Shown here piece after piece: positions 42,611-53,480 of a stretch of 64,000 nt of DNA. Source of the DNA: Solenopsis invicta. Lineage: Eukaryota > Arthropoda > Insecta > Hymenoptera > Formicidae. The stretch covers positions 15,980,346 through 16,044,345 of the forward strand of contig NC_052667.1 in NCBI RefSeq assembly GCF_016802725.1, written 5' to 3'. The position numbers were made by a program, and so were the translations under genes. Positions within the stretch are counted from its first letter, which is position 1. Each line of letters begins with the position of its first letter. The notes beneath the pieces were generated by a model that saw only the letters and a program-made list of their open reading frames with translations, was not told the DNA's origin and did not search any database.

Positions 42611-44891
42611 TATCGTTGAAAAACAAATCGTCCGTTTGGATTTATACTTAAAAATTGTATGATACATAGATATTATTTTGCAGCATTTTGTAAATAATAT
42701 TTTTAGTGATAATTTACGTGTTGAGAATAACTTATCATAAAATATTACAAAAATAATACTATTATTTTTTAATATTATTGTACAGTATTATATTAATAAT
42801 AATTATGTATAGTTATGTAATTGTATATATTTTGTTTAAGGGATTAGTTACACATATTTGAAAACATTAATTGTATTTGTGAGTAAATTATGCCTTTATA
42901 TATACATATATTCCCAAACAACTATGTCTGCAAAATTGCGCAAATCTGTGATTATAATCACAGATTATTGACTAGCAACTTACCATATTATGTAATGCTG
43001 ATCGTAAATTATCATTGTCACAACCTTAAATAAATTATTTGATTTCTATAGACAATCAGTTCGAATCTTATATATTTGTTTGTTACTTTTTACATAGATA
43101 AAACTCCTCAAAATTGAGACTATGAAAAAAATAATTATAAGTAAAAAGAATAATAATAAAAAATAACGGTATTTTTTCTGTAGGTTAAATGATTCGATAC
43201 TTCTTGTTTCTTTCACCTCCGACAAAATGACAAAAAAAGGGAGGGAAAGAAGTATTGTAATGAGATTTTTTTAATTAAAACCATAAATACATCCTTGGCT
43301 TATAAGTAAATCTTTTACATATTTCCAAAACTTTAAGATAAAAATATGTAATGTTTTAAATGAAATTAAATACTCATGTATGAGTAACATAATTATAGGA
43401 ATGCGTCCTGAAAAAATAAATTTTAATGCTTAATATTTATATACATTTTTGTACACGTAAATTTATATACATTTTCTAGTTCCTTAAACTGTACGCCAAA
43501 AAATTAATAATTTTATTTGGTGGAAAAATGATATACAAATAGTAAAAAAATTTTAATAAAAATAATAATTCTACATTAACTAGATATAACACTCATTAAT
43601 ACTTATCGATTTTATTTAATAAGGGTAGAGTTATGCATTATAATAATTTTTCTCTTTATCATTATTAGTTATTATTATTAGTTATTTTTGTGTTTTTTAT
43701 AATGCCTTTATATTGCGAGCTTTTAATTGTTCGCGAAATTAAAAGAAGATTGATAATTGATAATAAAGGAAATGAATAAAGAAAGTTATAATAATTGTAA
43801 AAAATAATTAATAAAGTAACATAAGAAATTCTGATAATTAAAAATGCACAAATAAATATATAAATCCAAATAATTATATTTATTAATTAGTAACAAGAAT
43901 TTTTCCCAGACGAACTAAAGAGGAAGAAGAAACATTTCGCAAATTGGCATGAATATGTGGGTTAAATAAATAAGGCTGCAGATAATATGAGCAGCTTTAC
44001 GTTCAAATAGAGAATAAAGTGGTAGTTTGGAGCACGTTGAGTGGATAATGTTCATCTTCCTGTGACACGCTCAACGTTACGAAACTGTCACACGCAGTCA
44101 CCTACTTGCGTATTACGCGTTATTTACAAATCCATTCAACATTTTTTAATTCTCATCTTGGATCTTTTATTTTCTTATGCACGCAATTGTGTAAATTAGA
44201 ATCAATAATATTATTATTCTATTTAATTTCTAATGATTAAACAAACATGCTTTTTACAACTTTTATTCTAAACACAAATATAATTAAATTTGGATGATTG
44301 TTTCAGTATGGTAAAACTTAAAAACAAGAAGATATATTTTGTTTATTCACATTTTATCAAATTTAATGAAATGTTAAATTCATCGAAATTTTATTAAAAT
44401 TTTCCTATCAAGAATTTTCAAGGTTTATGATAAACACAAATAAAATTGTAAATTATTTCTTTATCATGAATATGCGTTTTACTTTTTTATCATAAATATT
44501 TAAATAGAGCAACATAAAATAATATTGCAAAGTAGAATATTGACAGTACAGATCATAAATATTGAAAGTATGTCAAAGTAAATGTAATAGTGAATCGCTA
44601 AAACGCTAAATACGTTAATAAATAACGACAATGAAAGAACTATTTAATATCAATTCGCACATATATATTTGTATAGATATGCTTTCAAGGATTGTATCGA
44701 GATCCTATATTTATTAATTTTTAATATACTTACTTTAGATAAACTATACTACCATATATTTTAATTTAGAACTTTGTTTATAGAAAATATAGATATTCGC
44801 ATATAGGTAAAAAATACGCATAGATAGAAAAATATCATAATTTTATATCAAAAGTTCTTGGTTGGGAAAATATTTTTCTAAAAATTAACCC
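42611..44891. other. Transposon-poor AT-rich non-coding stretch
   Basis: No gene or repeat recognised in 2.3 kb. 43910-44110 is less AT-rich and could be regulatory or an unrecognised small exon, without evidence. GATACTTCTTGTTTCTTTC and GAAAGAAGTATT around 43195-43255 form a small dyad. Confidence 0.45.
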
Positions 44892-45026
44892 CCCTGATAT
44901 AAAAACCGATAAAAAACGATAGAGTCTGGGTTAAGGAACTTGATTAAAAACAATAGAATTCTATTGTTTTGAATCGGGTTTCTTGTCCTAGATTCTATCG
45001 TTTTCTATCGGATTTTTTTTTCAGGG
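44892..45026. mobile_element. 135-bp foldback MITE with CCCTGA..TCAGGG ends
   Basis: CCCTGATATAAAAACCGATA at the left matches the complement of the right end, and the arms meet at the palindrome CAATAGAATTCTATTG. TTAA lies just left (44885-44888) before a C-run, which hints at a piggyBac-like relationship (CCC ends, TTAA target). The right TTAA is missing because another element starts there. Confidence 0.65.
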
Positions 45027-45144
45027 CCGTTACCATTATTTTTTGTAAGAAATAACTCGTTACTGTTACTTGTTACTAATTTTAAAAAATAACGCGTTAC
45101 GGTAATGGCATCACAAAAAGTAACGGCATAACTTCTCAATTCTG
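45022..45144. repeat. TAACG-rich hAT-like fragment
   Basis: CAGGGCCGTTACC begins a 120-bp segment with many GTTAC/GTAAC motifs, resembling the subterminal regions of the hAT MITE at 32104. It is truncated, and its ends overlap the preceding foldback by a few bases. Confidence 0.4.
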
Positions 45145-45506
45145 AACCTATACCTATATATAATAAATTCAACCTATACCTATATAGAATAAATTCAAAA
45201 CGTCTGTTATTATGAAATTGTAACAAAAATACGTATTATAATTTATTATAAATAAATAAATAAATTTTATTTTGTTTTTACCATCAAATTATTTGTTTAT
45301 TACAATATTCAAAAATACAAGTAAATATTAATTTATACAAGTATCATATAGAATTTTATATATATTTCATAATTTATTATATTTTTAATGTATTTTTTTA
45401 TTAATATTTTATATTATCATTACTATATTACTATTCTATGCAAATAAGATACTAATAATTTATTAGATATATGTTGACTTAATTTTCATAATAATTAGTT
45501 TAATTA
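45145..45506. other. Non-coding AT-rich stretch
   Basis: No gene. 45145-45200 contains a direct duplication of CCTATACCTATATA. Confidence 0.45.
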
Positions 45507-46232
45507 TTAGGAGTACAAATGGAAAACAAATGGAAAACTGTTTTTTTGTCAAAATTTGAGGATTGATTGTGGAAAAATGGTTACATACTTATTCTTGAAA
45601 GTACTGTTCATCGCTAACCACAACTTTTCCTCAACTTTCTGGCAGCATGCGAATTCTGCGTCAAAAAAACTGTTTGCTTTTTGAGGCGATCCACGAATCG
45701 ACCCAGTTTTTGGCCTCTTTGTAATACGGAAATGCTGCTCAGCCAGGCCGTGCGTCATTGATCGGAACAGGTAGTAATCGGAAGGGGCAATGTCAGGAGA
45801 ATACGACGGGTGGAGTAAAACGCTCCATTTCAGTGTTTCCAAATAGGTTTTAACGATCTAAGCAATATGTGGCTGAGCGTGTCGTGCAGCAAAATCACTT
45901 TTTCGTGTATTTGCTCGTATTGTGACCGTTTTTCCTGCAATGCTTGGCTCAAACGCATTAGTTGTGCTTGATAGTGACGTTCTGTGATGGTTTCACCCCA
46001 ATAATACCTCTAACTTTGCGCCTTCAAACTTTTTCACCGATCCGAGACGCTCCTTGTCCTTTATGCCAAAATCACCACTTTTGTAGCGTTGAAACCATTC
46101 TCGACACGTTCTTTCACTAATGGTAGCCTCACCATGAGTTTCTACAATCATTCGATGCGCCTCAGCTGCAGATTATTTCAAATTAAAGGTAAAAAGCAAA
46201 ACTTCCTGCAAATGACGCTTATTTGGCAAAAA
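45507..46232 (-). pseudogene. mauritiana-type mariner, truncated
   Basis: The end at 45507 (TTAGGAGTACAAATGGAAAAC) matches the terminal repeat of the mariner at 27684, next to TA. The minus strand carries the C-terminus of a transposase (METLKWSVLLHPSYSPDIAP, SDYYLFRSMTHGLAEQHF), then frameshifts. Further upstream come the catalytic HDN region and N-terminal pieces up to about 46190, with an internal deletion near 46000. The other terminal repeat is lost at 46232, where repeat R begins. Confidence 0.8.
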
Positions 46233-46479
46233 GGTAATTGTTCAGAATACGGACTGCACCTCCAATTTTGACAAAATTAGGTTCATTCGATGCATTTTTA
46301 CTCAAAATAAACGAATCTGGCAGAAAAATGTGTCGCTCTGCTTCTGAACTGAAATATCAAGCATTAAAGTTGGGGATTGTAAAGGTTAGAAAACTAGTCA
46401 TCTCGGCGTAATGTAACTGATGCGCTGTGATAGAAATATGTGCACAAAATTTGAAATGTTTCTTCATTAATAATTATTG
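46233..46479 (+). repeat. Repeat R, copy 1
   Basis: Begins GGTAATTGTTCAGAATACGG and matches the reverse complement of 50041-50285 over about 240 bp. Landmarks are GACTGCAYCTCC, TCTGGCAGAAAAA, GTGTCGCTCTG and CTGTGATAGAAAT. Non-coding in any consistent frame. Confidence 0.7.
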
Positions 46480-46929
46480 CCACATCTACTACACTTGAAT
46501 GTATTTACCAGAACACTGTTGGATTCTAAAATTTATTAGTTTTTGTGCAATGTAGATTTTTTTATTAAGTCATTAAAACAATTTATTTTATAAAATTAAT
46601 TAATTTAATTAATAAACACATCTTATGTACAAATAGAAATTTTGAAACAAGATTTATAGATGTACTGCTTCCTCCACATGAGTTTGCGTGAGTCGCAAAT
46701 AATTTTTTAAATCCAACACAGTGTTTACATTTTATTTAACATTTTTATAATATATTTTATTATCAATGAGAGGGGGGGGGGAGTACAATATACATTGCAC
46801 AATCAAATGTAGTAAATATGGCAGTGATGTACCCTAACAACACGTGATATTCTGCGTATTATTTCATTTTGATACGTCTTATTCGGAGCGTACAAAGGCT
46901 ATCGCTAGAACATCGCTTACGGTATCATC
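46480..46929. other. Non-coding stretch
   Basis: AT-rich, with a G-run of about ten at 46772-46781. No gene. Confidence 0.45.
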
Positions 46930-47092
46930 TCGTTTTCTTTTATGCGCGTTTATTCTTAGGTCGTACTGAGCGTACTAAAATAATACTGTACGCTTTTCTT
47001 TTGCGCGCGTCTGTTCTCAAGTCATACTGAAATGATGCGTACGCCTTTCTTTCGCAGGCGTATATTTTCAGGTCGTGCGGCATGCGCACTAC
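46930..47092 (+). repeat. ~50-60-bp minisatellite, three units
   Basis: Units begin CG(T/C)TTTCTTT and contain GCGCGT(T/C)T, then TCA/TTAGGTCGTAC. They are degenerate and GC-richer than the surroundings. Confidence 0.55.
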
Positions 47093-47226
47093 TGGCGTGA
47101 AAATGCTACGTACACCAACGCCATCTTCATATGTAATTCCGATACGTAGTTCCGGTTTCTTCTCTGACTATTTGGGTTCCGGCATTGCCAGCATCAACGC
47201 GTGGCCGACATGGCTGAATTTCTACA

Positions 47227-47338
47227 GGGCTGCGTCCAGAAACATTAAGTATCATTTTACCTTTATTTGTTTATCAAATGTTAAACAATTAAGGATAAAA
47301 TGCTATCTTTGTGCAGCCAATGTTTCTGGACGCAGCTC
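47227..47338. mobile_element. Short foldback MITE, GGGCTGCG family, copy 2
   Basis: GGGCTGCGTCCAGAAACATT at the left pairs with AATGTTTCTGGACGCAGCTC at the right. The centre TTTATCAAATGTTAAACAA matches copy 1 (5004-5128). 112 bp. Confidence 0.75.
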
Positions 47339-47597
47339 TGGATTGCTGATGCAATCAGTGTTCTCCCTGTTATCTGTGCTGATTTGAGGAGAGATTGAAG
47401 AGGCATATTGGAAGAAAAATCAGTGTTGTATTAAGGTACAAGATATTAAATACAAAATATTAAATATTTCTCAATGTAGGCATATTCTGTAACTCATGGC
47501 AACAATTCGGTGTCATTACAGCTTTGCAGATATTATATATGGTAGAAAAGCTAAGCAATGACACTGTAACGATACTGAAAAGTCATTACTGTTCAAA

Positions 47598-48264
47598 CCC
47601 ACATAGAACAAAAGCCTCCAATGGACGTTTAATGGACGTTTGCCGTAGAGGTTAGGTTCGATTCACCGGGAAAAATTACTAAAGAAACATATATGACGCT
47701 TTTTTAATTATCATAGTTGTTAAGCTTTGTGTACACATTGCTAGAAATTGGTCCGAGATCTCGAACGGAGAGAGAATTGATCAATCGCATTTGAACAATT
47801 AGGCTAATTGATTAATGCGATTGGTCAATTCTCTCTCTCGGACCAATTTCTCTAGTATCGTGTACACAAGGCTTTATAATTGTTATAAATAAATTAGTTG
47901 CATAATTGTTTTGATAAAGAGATAATGACCAAATTCCATAAAGAGAGCGCATGATGTACGTAATGTAACATTTTATCCTTGTTTAACTTTTAGTGATCGA
48001 CAAGGATTACGTCATGCGCATTATACGCTTTACGGAATCTATCTAACTTCTATGATGAAAGTAAAATCTCATGAAGCTATAGAGATTTTATAGACTTCTA
48101 ATGGACGTCCATCTGACTTCCATAGTAGAAATAAAATCCCATGAAGCTATGGATGTTTCATGGATTTCTAATGGATGTTCATCTGACTTCTACCATGAAG
48201 ATAGACCTTCCATGGAACTATGGAAGGGTGATGGACATCAACTGGAGGTCAATTTCTATGTGGG
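47598..48264. mobile_element. Element with CCCACATAGA ends and 70-bp internal repeats
   Basis: CCCACATAGA at 47598-47607 and TCTATGTGGG at 48255-48264 are inverted ends. Flanks ACTGTTCAA and TCTGTTCTC may be a decayed ~8-bp target duplication. The right half has three 70-bp repeat units starting at 48041, 48111 and 48181. A foldback MITE (47720-47876) is nested in the left half. Confidence 0.6.
47720..47876. mobile_element. 157-bp foldback MITE, TTAAGCTTTGTGTACAC family
   Basis: The left arm TTAAGCTTTGTGTACAC..GAAATTGGTCCGAG pairs with the right arm CTCGGACCAATTTCT..GTGTACACAAGGCTTTA. The loop holds CAATCGCATTTGAACAATTAG and GAGAGAGAATT. A partial copy is at 36563-36660. Confidence 0.75.
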
Positions 48265-48375
48265 TCTGTTCTCAATTTAAAATTGTCTTAAGCACAATCT
48301 TAAGAAGCTAATACGCCCATTTGACAATGAATAAAAGATCGTATGTGTACTTATAAGACGATCTAATGGCTCCTG

Positions 48376-48424
48376 CACACTGGACGCGGAAACGCTTGCC
48401 GCAAGCGTTTTCACGTCCAGTGTG
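48376..48424. repeat. Compact 49-nt hairpin
   Basis: CACACTGGACGCGGAAACGC pairs with GCGTTTTCACGTCCAGTGTG across a tiny loop, about 22 bp with two mismatches. It is much GC-richer than its surroundings, and its position between two satellite blocks suggests a minimal MITE. Confidence 0.65.
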
Positions 48425-48509
48425 AAAGAGACATAAATGTAAGACCAAACTACATGTAAATATCTCAACATATAATTTTCCATTATTCTACATTAACTTA
48501 TAACAAATG

Positions 48510-49152
48510 TTCAATGGACGTTTATAATGTATTGATAGAATATATTTGTCATAGAGTTGGGATAAGGTTCTAATAGAGATCTATCTGACTTCCATGACGG
48601 AAGTGAAATCCTATGGAGCTATGGAGGTTCCATGGATTTTTAATGAACGTCCATCTGACTTCTATGATGGAAATAAGATCCCATGAAACTATGGAAGTTT
48701 CATGGACTTCTAATGGAGATCTGTCTGATTTTTATGACGAAAGTGAAATTCCATGAAGCTATGGAGGTTTTATGGATTTCTAATGGACGTCGATCTGACT
48801 TCCATAATGGAAAATTTCATGAAGCTATGGAGGTTTTATGGACTTTTAATGCACGTCCATCTGACTTTCATGATGGAAATAAAATTTCATGAAGCTATGG
48901 AGATTAGATGGATGTTTAATGAACGTCCATCTGACTTCCTTCATGGAAATAAAATCCCATGAAGCTATGGAAATTACATAGATATCTAATGAAGATCTAT
49001 CTGACTTCCATGATAGAAGTAAAACCCCATGGAACTATGGATGTTTTATGGACTTCTAATAGACGTCCATCTAACTTCCATCATAGAGATAGACGTCCCA
49101 TGGAGCTAGGGAAGGGCGATGGACATCCACTGAAGGTCAATCTCTATGTGGG
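48510..49152 (+). repeat. 70-bp satellite block, eight units
   Basis: TCTGACTTCCATGATGG recurs at intervals of 67-71 bp (about 48580, 48651, 48721, 48791, 48858, 48928, 48999, 49068), with CCCATGAAGCTATGGAGG and GGACTTCTAATGGACGTCCA in each unit. The block closes with CTATGTGGG at 49144-49152, like the element at 47598-48264. The frames MKLW.. here are periodic readings of the repeat. Confidence 0.85.
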
Positions 49153-49202
49153 AATAACTATTTCTTTAACAATTGACATGTGATTTCAGATTCTGCAAAT
49201 CT

Positions 49203-49446
49203 TTAACGAAGTGCTGGAGCCTATCTAGGTGCAGCCCAGGATTGCTGACACAATCAGAATTCTCTGTATTATTTGTGCTGACTCGAGGGGAAATTGAAGA
49301 AGCATATCGGAAGAAAACAGATCTTGCACATCGTAAACAAAGTGCTGGGGTCTATCTGGGTGCAGCCCAGGATTACTGACGCAATCAGTGTTCTCCGTGT
49401 TATCCTGTTATCTATGCTGACTCGAGGAGAAATTGAAGAGGCAACC
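49203..49446 (+). repeat. 131-bp direct duplication with AGCCCAGGATTGCTGAC motif
   Basis: Two units (from 49211 and 49342) share GTGCTGGRGYCTATCT, GCAGCCCAGGATT and TGACTCGAGGRGAAATTGAAG. A third partial copy is at 47336-47430. One frame reads LTRGEIEEAYRKKTDLAHRK, but frames do not agree between units. Unidentified. Confidence 0.6.
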
Positions 49447-49481
49447 TTATATATAATTATATGCATAATTTACATAATTTT

Positions 49482-49550
49482 ACGCACGCACAGCACACAC
49501 ACACGCACGCGCACACACACACGCACGCGCACACACACGCACACACACAC
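49482..49550 (+). repeat. (CA)n / (CACGC)n microsatellite
   Basis: About 70 bp of CA-rich simple repeat. Confidence 0.9.
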
Positions 49551-50040
49551 TTTTTCTGATATATATATTGTTCTTAAAAATGTTGATGTTGCAATATTAA
49601 ATTTATAAGATTTTTTGTGCATTTCCAATATGTTTGTTATCTCTATTGCATTTTGTAATAATGTACATACGCAACAAGTATCAAGATTATGTACATTTAA
49701 AATAAATTCTATTTATTTGATACTATACGTGCTTAACCTAATCTAACCTAACCCTCGTATCCTACGCCTACACGAGCACGCGCGCGCGCTCCTAGCTGTC
49801 TATGTGTGCGTGTATATGCGTCCGACTGTAGCCATCCCGTTCCAATCTTTTTCGGAGACTGTTCTGAAACCATAGACATTTGCGGCAAATGTCTATGAAA
49901 CGAGGCACCCCGGACATTCGATCATTCGTAGAACATACTACGTCTATCACAGTACATTTGAAAATGTTCTGAGATTGTCTCAATTGCACTTTTACAAAAG
50001 CCTCAGGATGTTCTTAGGACGTTAGTGTGCTATTAGGGTA
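49551..50040. other. Non-coding stretch with a short palindrome
   Basis: No gene. CATAGACATTTGCGGCAAATG followed by TCTATG near 49870-49896 is a 12-bp-arm palindrome. TAACCTAATCTAACCTAACC at about 49734-49753 is a short simple repeat. Confidence 0.4.
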
Positions 50041-50285
50041 ATTATTAATAAACATTTTAAATTTCGTGCCCATTTCTATCACAGCACATGCTCAGTTCAT
50101 TACAATACGCCAAGATGACAAGTATCTTAACCTGTACAATCGCCAATTTTAACGCTTGATAACTCGGTTCGCGGGACAGAGCGACACTTTTTCTGCCAGA
50201 TTTGTTCATTTTGAGTGAAAACGCGTCGAATAAGGCTAATTTCGTCAAAATCGGAGATGCAGTCCGTATTCTAAACAATTACCGG
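50041..50285 (-). repeat. Repeat R, copy 2 (inverted)
   Basis: Reverse complement of 46233-46479 at roughly 80% by eye. The 73-codon frame on the minus strand (50057-50278) is not conserved in copy 1. Confidence 0.7.
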
Positions 50286-50529
50286 CACAAATTCCCTAAT
50301 ACCACAGGACGTCCTAAGGACGACCTATCGGGAGCGAGATAATCCTGGGGATTACGTGTTATAGGCCCGAGATATATATAAGACGTTCCGTAGACTAGCA
50401 AATAAGCGCCTTATTCTTCCCTATGGACATCCTGTGGACATCATATCGGGAGTCTTAAAGATATCCATTCCCAATCCTCAGAATATATTAGATGTTAAGC
50501 TTAATTCTTGCTATTTTTTTGTCTATAAA
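50286..50529. other. Non-coding segment with GGACGTCC-like repeats
   Basis: CAGGACGTCCTAAGGACG, ATGGACATCCTGTGGACATC and two ATCGGGAG motifs give a loose duplication of about 120 bp. No gene. Confidence 0.4.
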
Positions 50530-51600
50530 ATCGATTTGTTTCAAAGGGAAGATAAATAAACATCTTAATCAAAGTAATTTTCTTTCATTTTTTTCTACTT
50601 TTTTCCATCTCTTTGGCAACAGGGCAATTCCACGACGGTAGAACGCGGTGTCTTTCGAGGCAAACCATTTATTCACCCATTTTTGGACCTTGTTGTAACT
50701 GGAGAAGTGTGTGTTTATAAGTGCGTATTGCATCAATCAGAAGAAATGGTAATCTGACGGTGCCAAGTCTGGAGAGTACACTGGATGCGGCAGAACTTCC
50801 CATTCAAGCTCGCGAAGTACTTGCTTCACGCTTTTTGCAACATGCGGTCGAGCGTTATCATGCAACAAAATGATTTTGCATGTTGACTACGGATGATCTT
50901 CTTTGCATCAATACGTCACTCAATCGATATAATTGCTGTTGGTAGCGATCAGTTGTAACGGTTTTATTTGGACCCAAAAGTTCGTAATACAACACACCTT
51001 TCTGGTTCCACCAAACGCACAGCAAGGTCTTACGCCCGTAAATATTCTTCTTCGGCGTTGAAGCAGATGGTTGGCCGGAGTTTACTCATGATTTTTTCCG
51101 CTTAGGATTATTAAAATAAAATCATTTTTTATCGGCAGTCACGATGTGCCACAAAAAACTCTTTTTCTTTTGCCTAGCAAGCAAAGAAGTCGCAATAGTC
51201 AAACGATTCAAAATAGCATTTTCTGACAACTTGTGTGGTAGCCATTTCCCTTCCTTATGAATTTTTTCTATGGCATGCAAGCGTTTTGAAACGGCCATTA
51301 GAGTAACATTTAACTGTTCCGACAACTCTAAAAGCGTTTGGGCTGGATTTTCATCGAGCAATTCTTGCAGCTCGACATCTTTAAATTTTTTTGGCTGTTC
51401 CTGGACGTTCTTTGTCTCTCACATCAAAATCACCGTTTTGGAAGCGTTCAAACTAAACTCTACATGTTTTTTCCGATGGAGTTTCATCACCATACATTTT
51501 GGATAATAAGCGATGCGCTTTAGTTACGGTTTTCTTGAGGTCGAAGTGGTGAAGAAGCACATGTTGGAAAAACAGCTTATCGCGATTCATTTTCAGTCGA
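50530..51600 (-). pseudogene. mariner transposase, mauritiana-like, frameshifted
   Basis: From ATG near 51591 the minus strand reads MNRDKLFFQHVLLHHFDLKK, an HTH region with ERFQNGDFDVRDKERPGQPK, the frame 51122-51361 (DENPAQTLLELSEQLNVTLM..FLWHIVTADKK with the first Asp), GRKTLLCVWWNQKGVLYYEL, QLYRLSDVLMQRR and a decayed C-terminus to about 50600. Stops or shifts interrupt it at least five times. About 350 codons in total, so it is a nearly full-length but dead gene. Terminal repeats were not identified. Confidence 0.8.
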
Positions 51601-51734
51601 TTGGAAAATGTCTTTGGCGTCGAGAAATCTAATCTATGAGGATTGAATCACTTTCAGCAATGTCTAAACTACAAAAGACATATAACTTCATCATCGAAAC
51701 TCACCAGTGTTGGAACCAACACCCTCTAGTAGCG

Positions 51735-53072
51735 AGCGGCAGGAATTAAGTTTAACATCTAATATAATTTACTTTAGAAATGGGGGACGACACGTTGAAT
51801 TTCCTCAATGTGACTTTAAAAAATACATGACTTTAGAGTTCAACTGGTACCACAAGCACACCTTTTCTGGGAGATACCTTAATTATTTTTGCAACACCTT
51901 TTTTCACAGAAGAGGGATACAATTATAGGCATGATGAATAGGGCAATTTTATTCACATCCCATATTTCAACGGGATAATTTAAAAGTGATCATTGAGATA
52001 CTTCTAAATAATGATTACACCGATTTTATTTTTATCACCATAAATTCTAGACTTGACTACCTATTCATGAAACAAAAACGAAAGAAAAGACGAAAGAAAA
52101 GTTTCCTACAACAAAAATTTGAGTGAATGTACTGACAGAAAGAAATAGTTCACTATCCCGTACATCCATTCAATTTGTTATAAATTTAAAAATGTCACTA
52201 ACTCGATACTAAAATTTCATATTCCAGTCTAAATAAATTGCGGTTAAACATTAGAAGACACAAAGACAATCTCCCTAAAATGTCTAAAAAAAAAACAGGA
52301 TCTATAAAATTCTATGCAAAAATTATAATGTCATATGTGGAGCAAACATGCAGACAATTAAAAACAAGAATATTAGAGCATAAGAATAACATAAAATAGA
52401 ATACTAATACACAATCAGTCATCACAGAACATAAAATTATTAGTGAACACGACTTTGACTAAGAGAATGTTTTAATCCTAGACAAAGAGCACTTTTTAGG
52501 AAAGCACTTGATTTCAGAAATGTTATATATAAAGTGCCAAGACAATGGCTTTAATAGGCAAGCGAACATAGAGTTCCTATATCATGCCTATACTTGTATC
52601 TTTGAAAGATTTTAATTTTTTATCTATTGTTTGTAAACTTTTCTATTCCCGCTTAATTTTACTTTCTGTGCTGCTTAGTAACTAACGCGTGAAAACAGTA
52701 CAGCTCTGACCGTGATGTTGACAAGTAACACTGTTACAACGCTATAATTCGTGAAATATTTTAAACAATTGTACTATTGTTAATTTAATTTAATTTAATT
52801 TATATCACTGTTTTTAATCCATACTATTGAGTAAGTATGCGTAGTTTGTGACCCTTCGCCTCGTTTCACGAAGTGAAGAAATTAAAATACTGTATAATAC
52901 AAATTTAAAAAACATATTGATCGTACCGTTACATCTTAGAAAACAAAGATATTTTCACACGGACCAACCATTACGGACAGAGACAGAACACGTAATTACG
53001 CCATGGACGGGGAAAAAGCTTCAATTATTGTATTATTGCCAAAGATGACCTAAACTCGGGTCAAAACGTACG
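51735..53072 (+). pseudogene. Second Penelope-like element, degenerate
   Basis: The frame 51707-51928 contains the end of the RT (KKYMTLEFNWYHKHTFSGRY). It is followed by LKVIIEILLNNDYTDFIF, a basic linker, HPFNLL-like remains, then the GIY-YIG nuclease (SIKFYAKIIMSYVEQTCRQL, LKTRILEHKNNIK, SVITEHKIISEHDFD, LISEMLYIKCQDNGFNRQ) to about 52610. Multiple stops and shifts are present. Near 53040-53072 AAAGATGACCT and CGGGTCAAAACGTACG resemble the terminal hammerhead-like motif of PLEs. The order is the same as in the copy at 13690-15190, but on the other strand and older. Confidence 0.75.
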
Positions 53073-53480
53073 AAATTCGGAAGTTAACAAAAACTTAATA
53101 AATATAAGATTTTTTTATACGCACAAAAAACAGCGTGACTGACTCGCATTAGCCCTTTCTCTTTAATTATTAATACCACGTGAGTGGTATTGTAATTTTT
53201 CCTTTGTAATTTTTCTTTAAATTTTTATACATAAATGTTTTTTTCATAAAAAATTGTGTAGTCAACAAAAGTAACACGTCGTGAGCAGACTTCAAAAATT
53301 GTTTAAATAAAATGGATATTTTTTAAATGTTTAAATGTAAACATACCTTGTATTTGCGTCAAAGACGCATGAAACATTATGCCTGTGCGGTAATAGCGCG
53401 CTTCTCGATTAACATCCAAATACGAATATCCTATAAACGTCCAAAAATTGGCCATTAATAGACGTTCAAAATCGGACATA
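53073..53480. other. Non-coding AT-rich stretch
   Basis: No gene. AATACCACGTGAGTGGTATT (about 53170-53190) is a palindrome. Confidence 0.4.

Noticed and set aside
48683..49183. Overlapping ORFs with repeating MKLW..FHEAMEV peptides
   Set aside because: The period equals the 70-bp satellite unit. Frames change between units, so they are not a protein repeat under selection.
49734..49753. TAACCTAATCTAACCTAACC, resembling the insect telomere repeat CCTAA
   Set aside because: Only a few imperfect units (TAACC rather than CCTAA phase) and not at an array edge. Not a telomeric tract.
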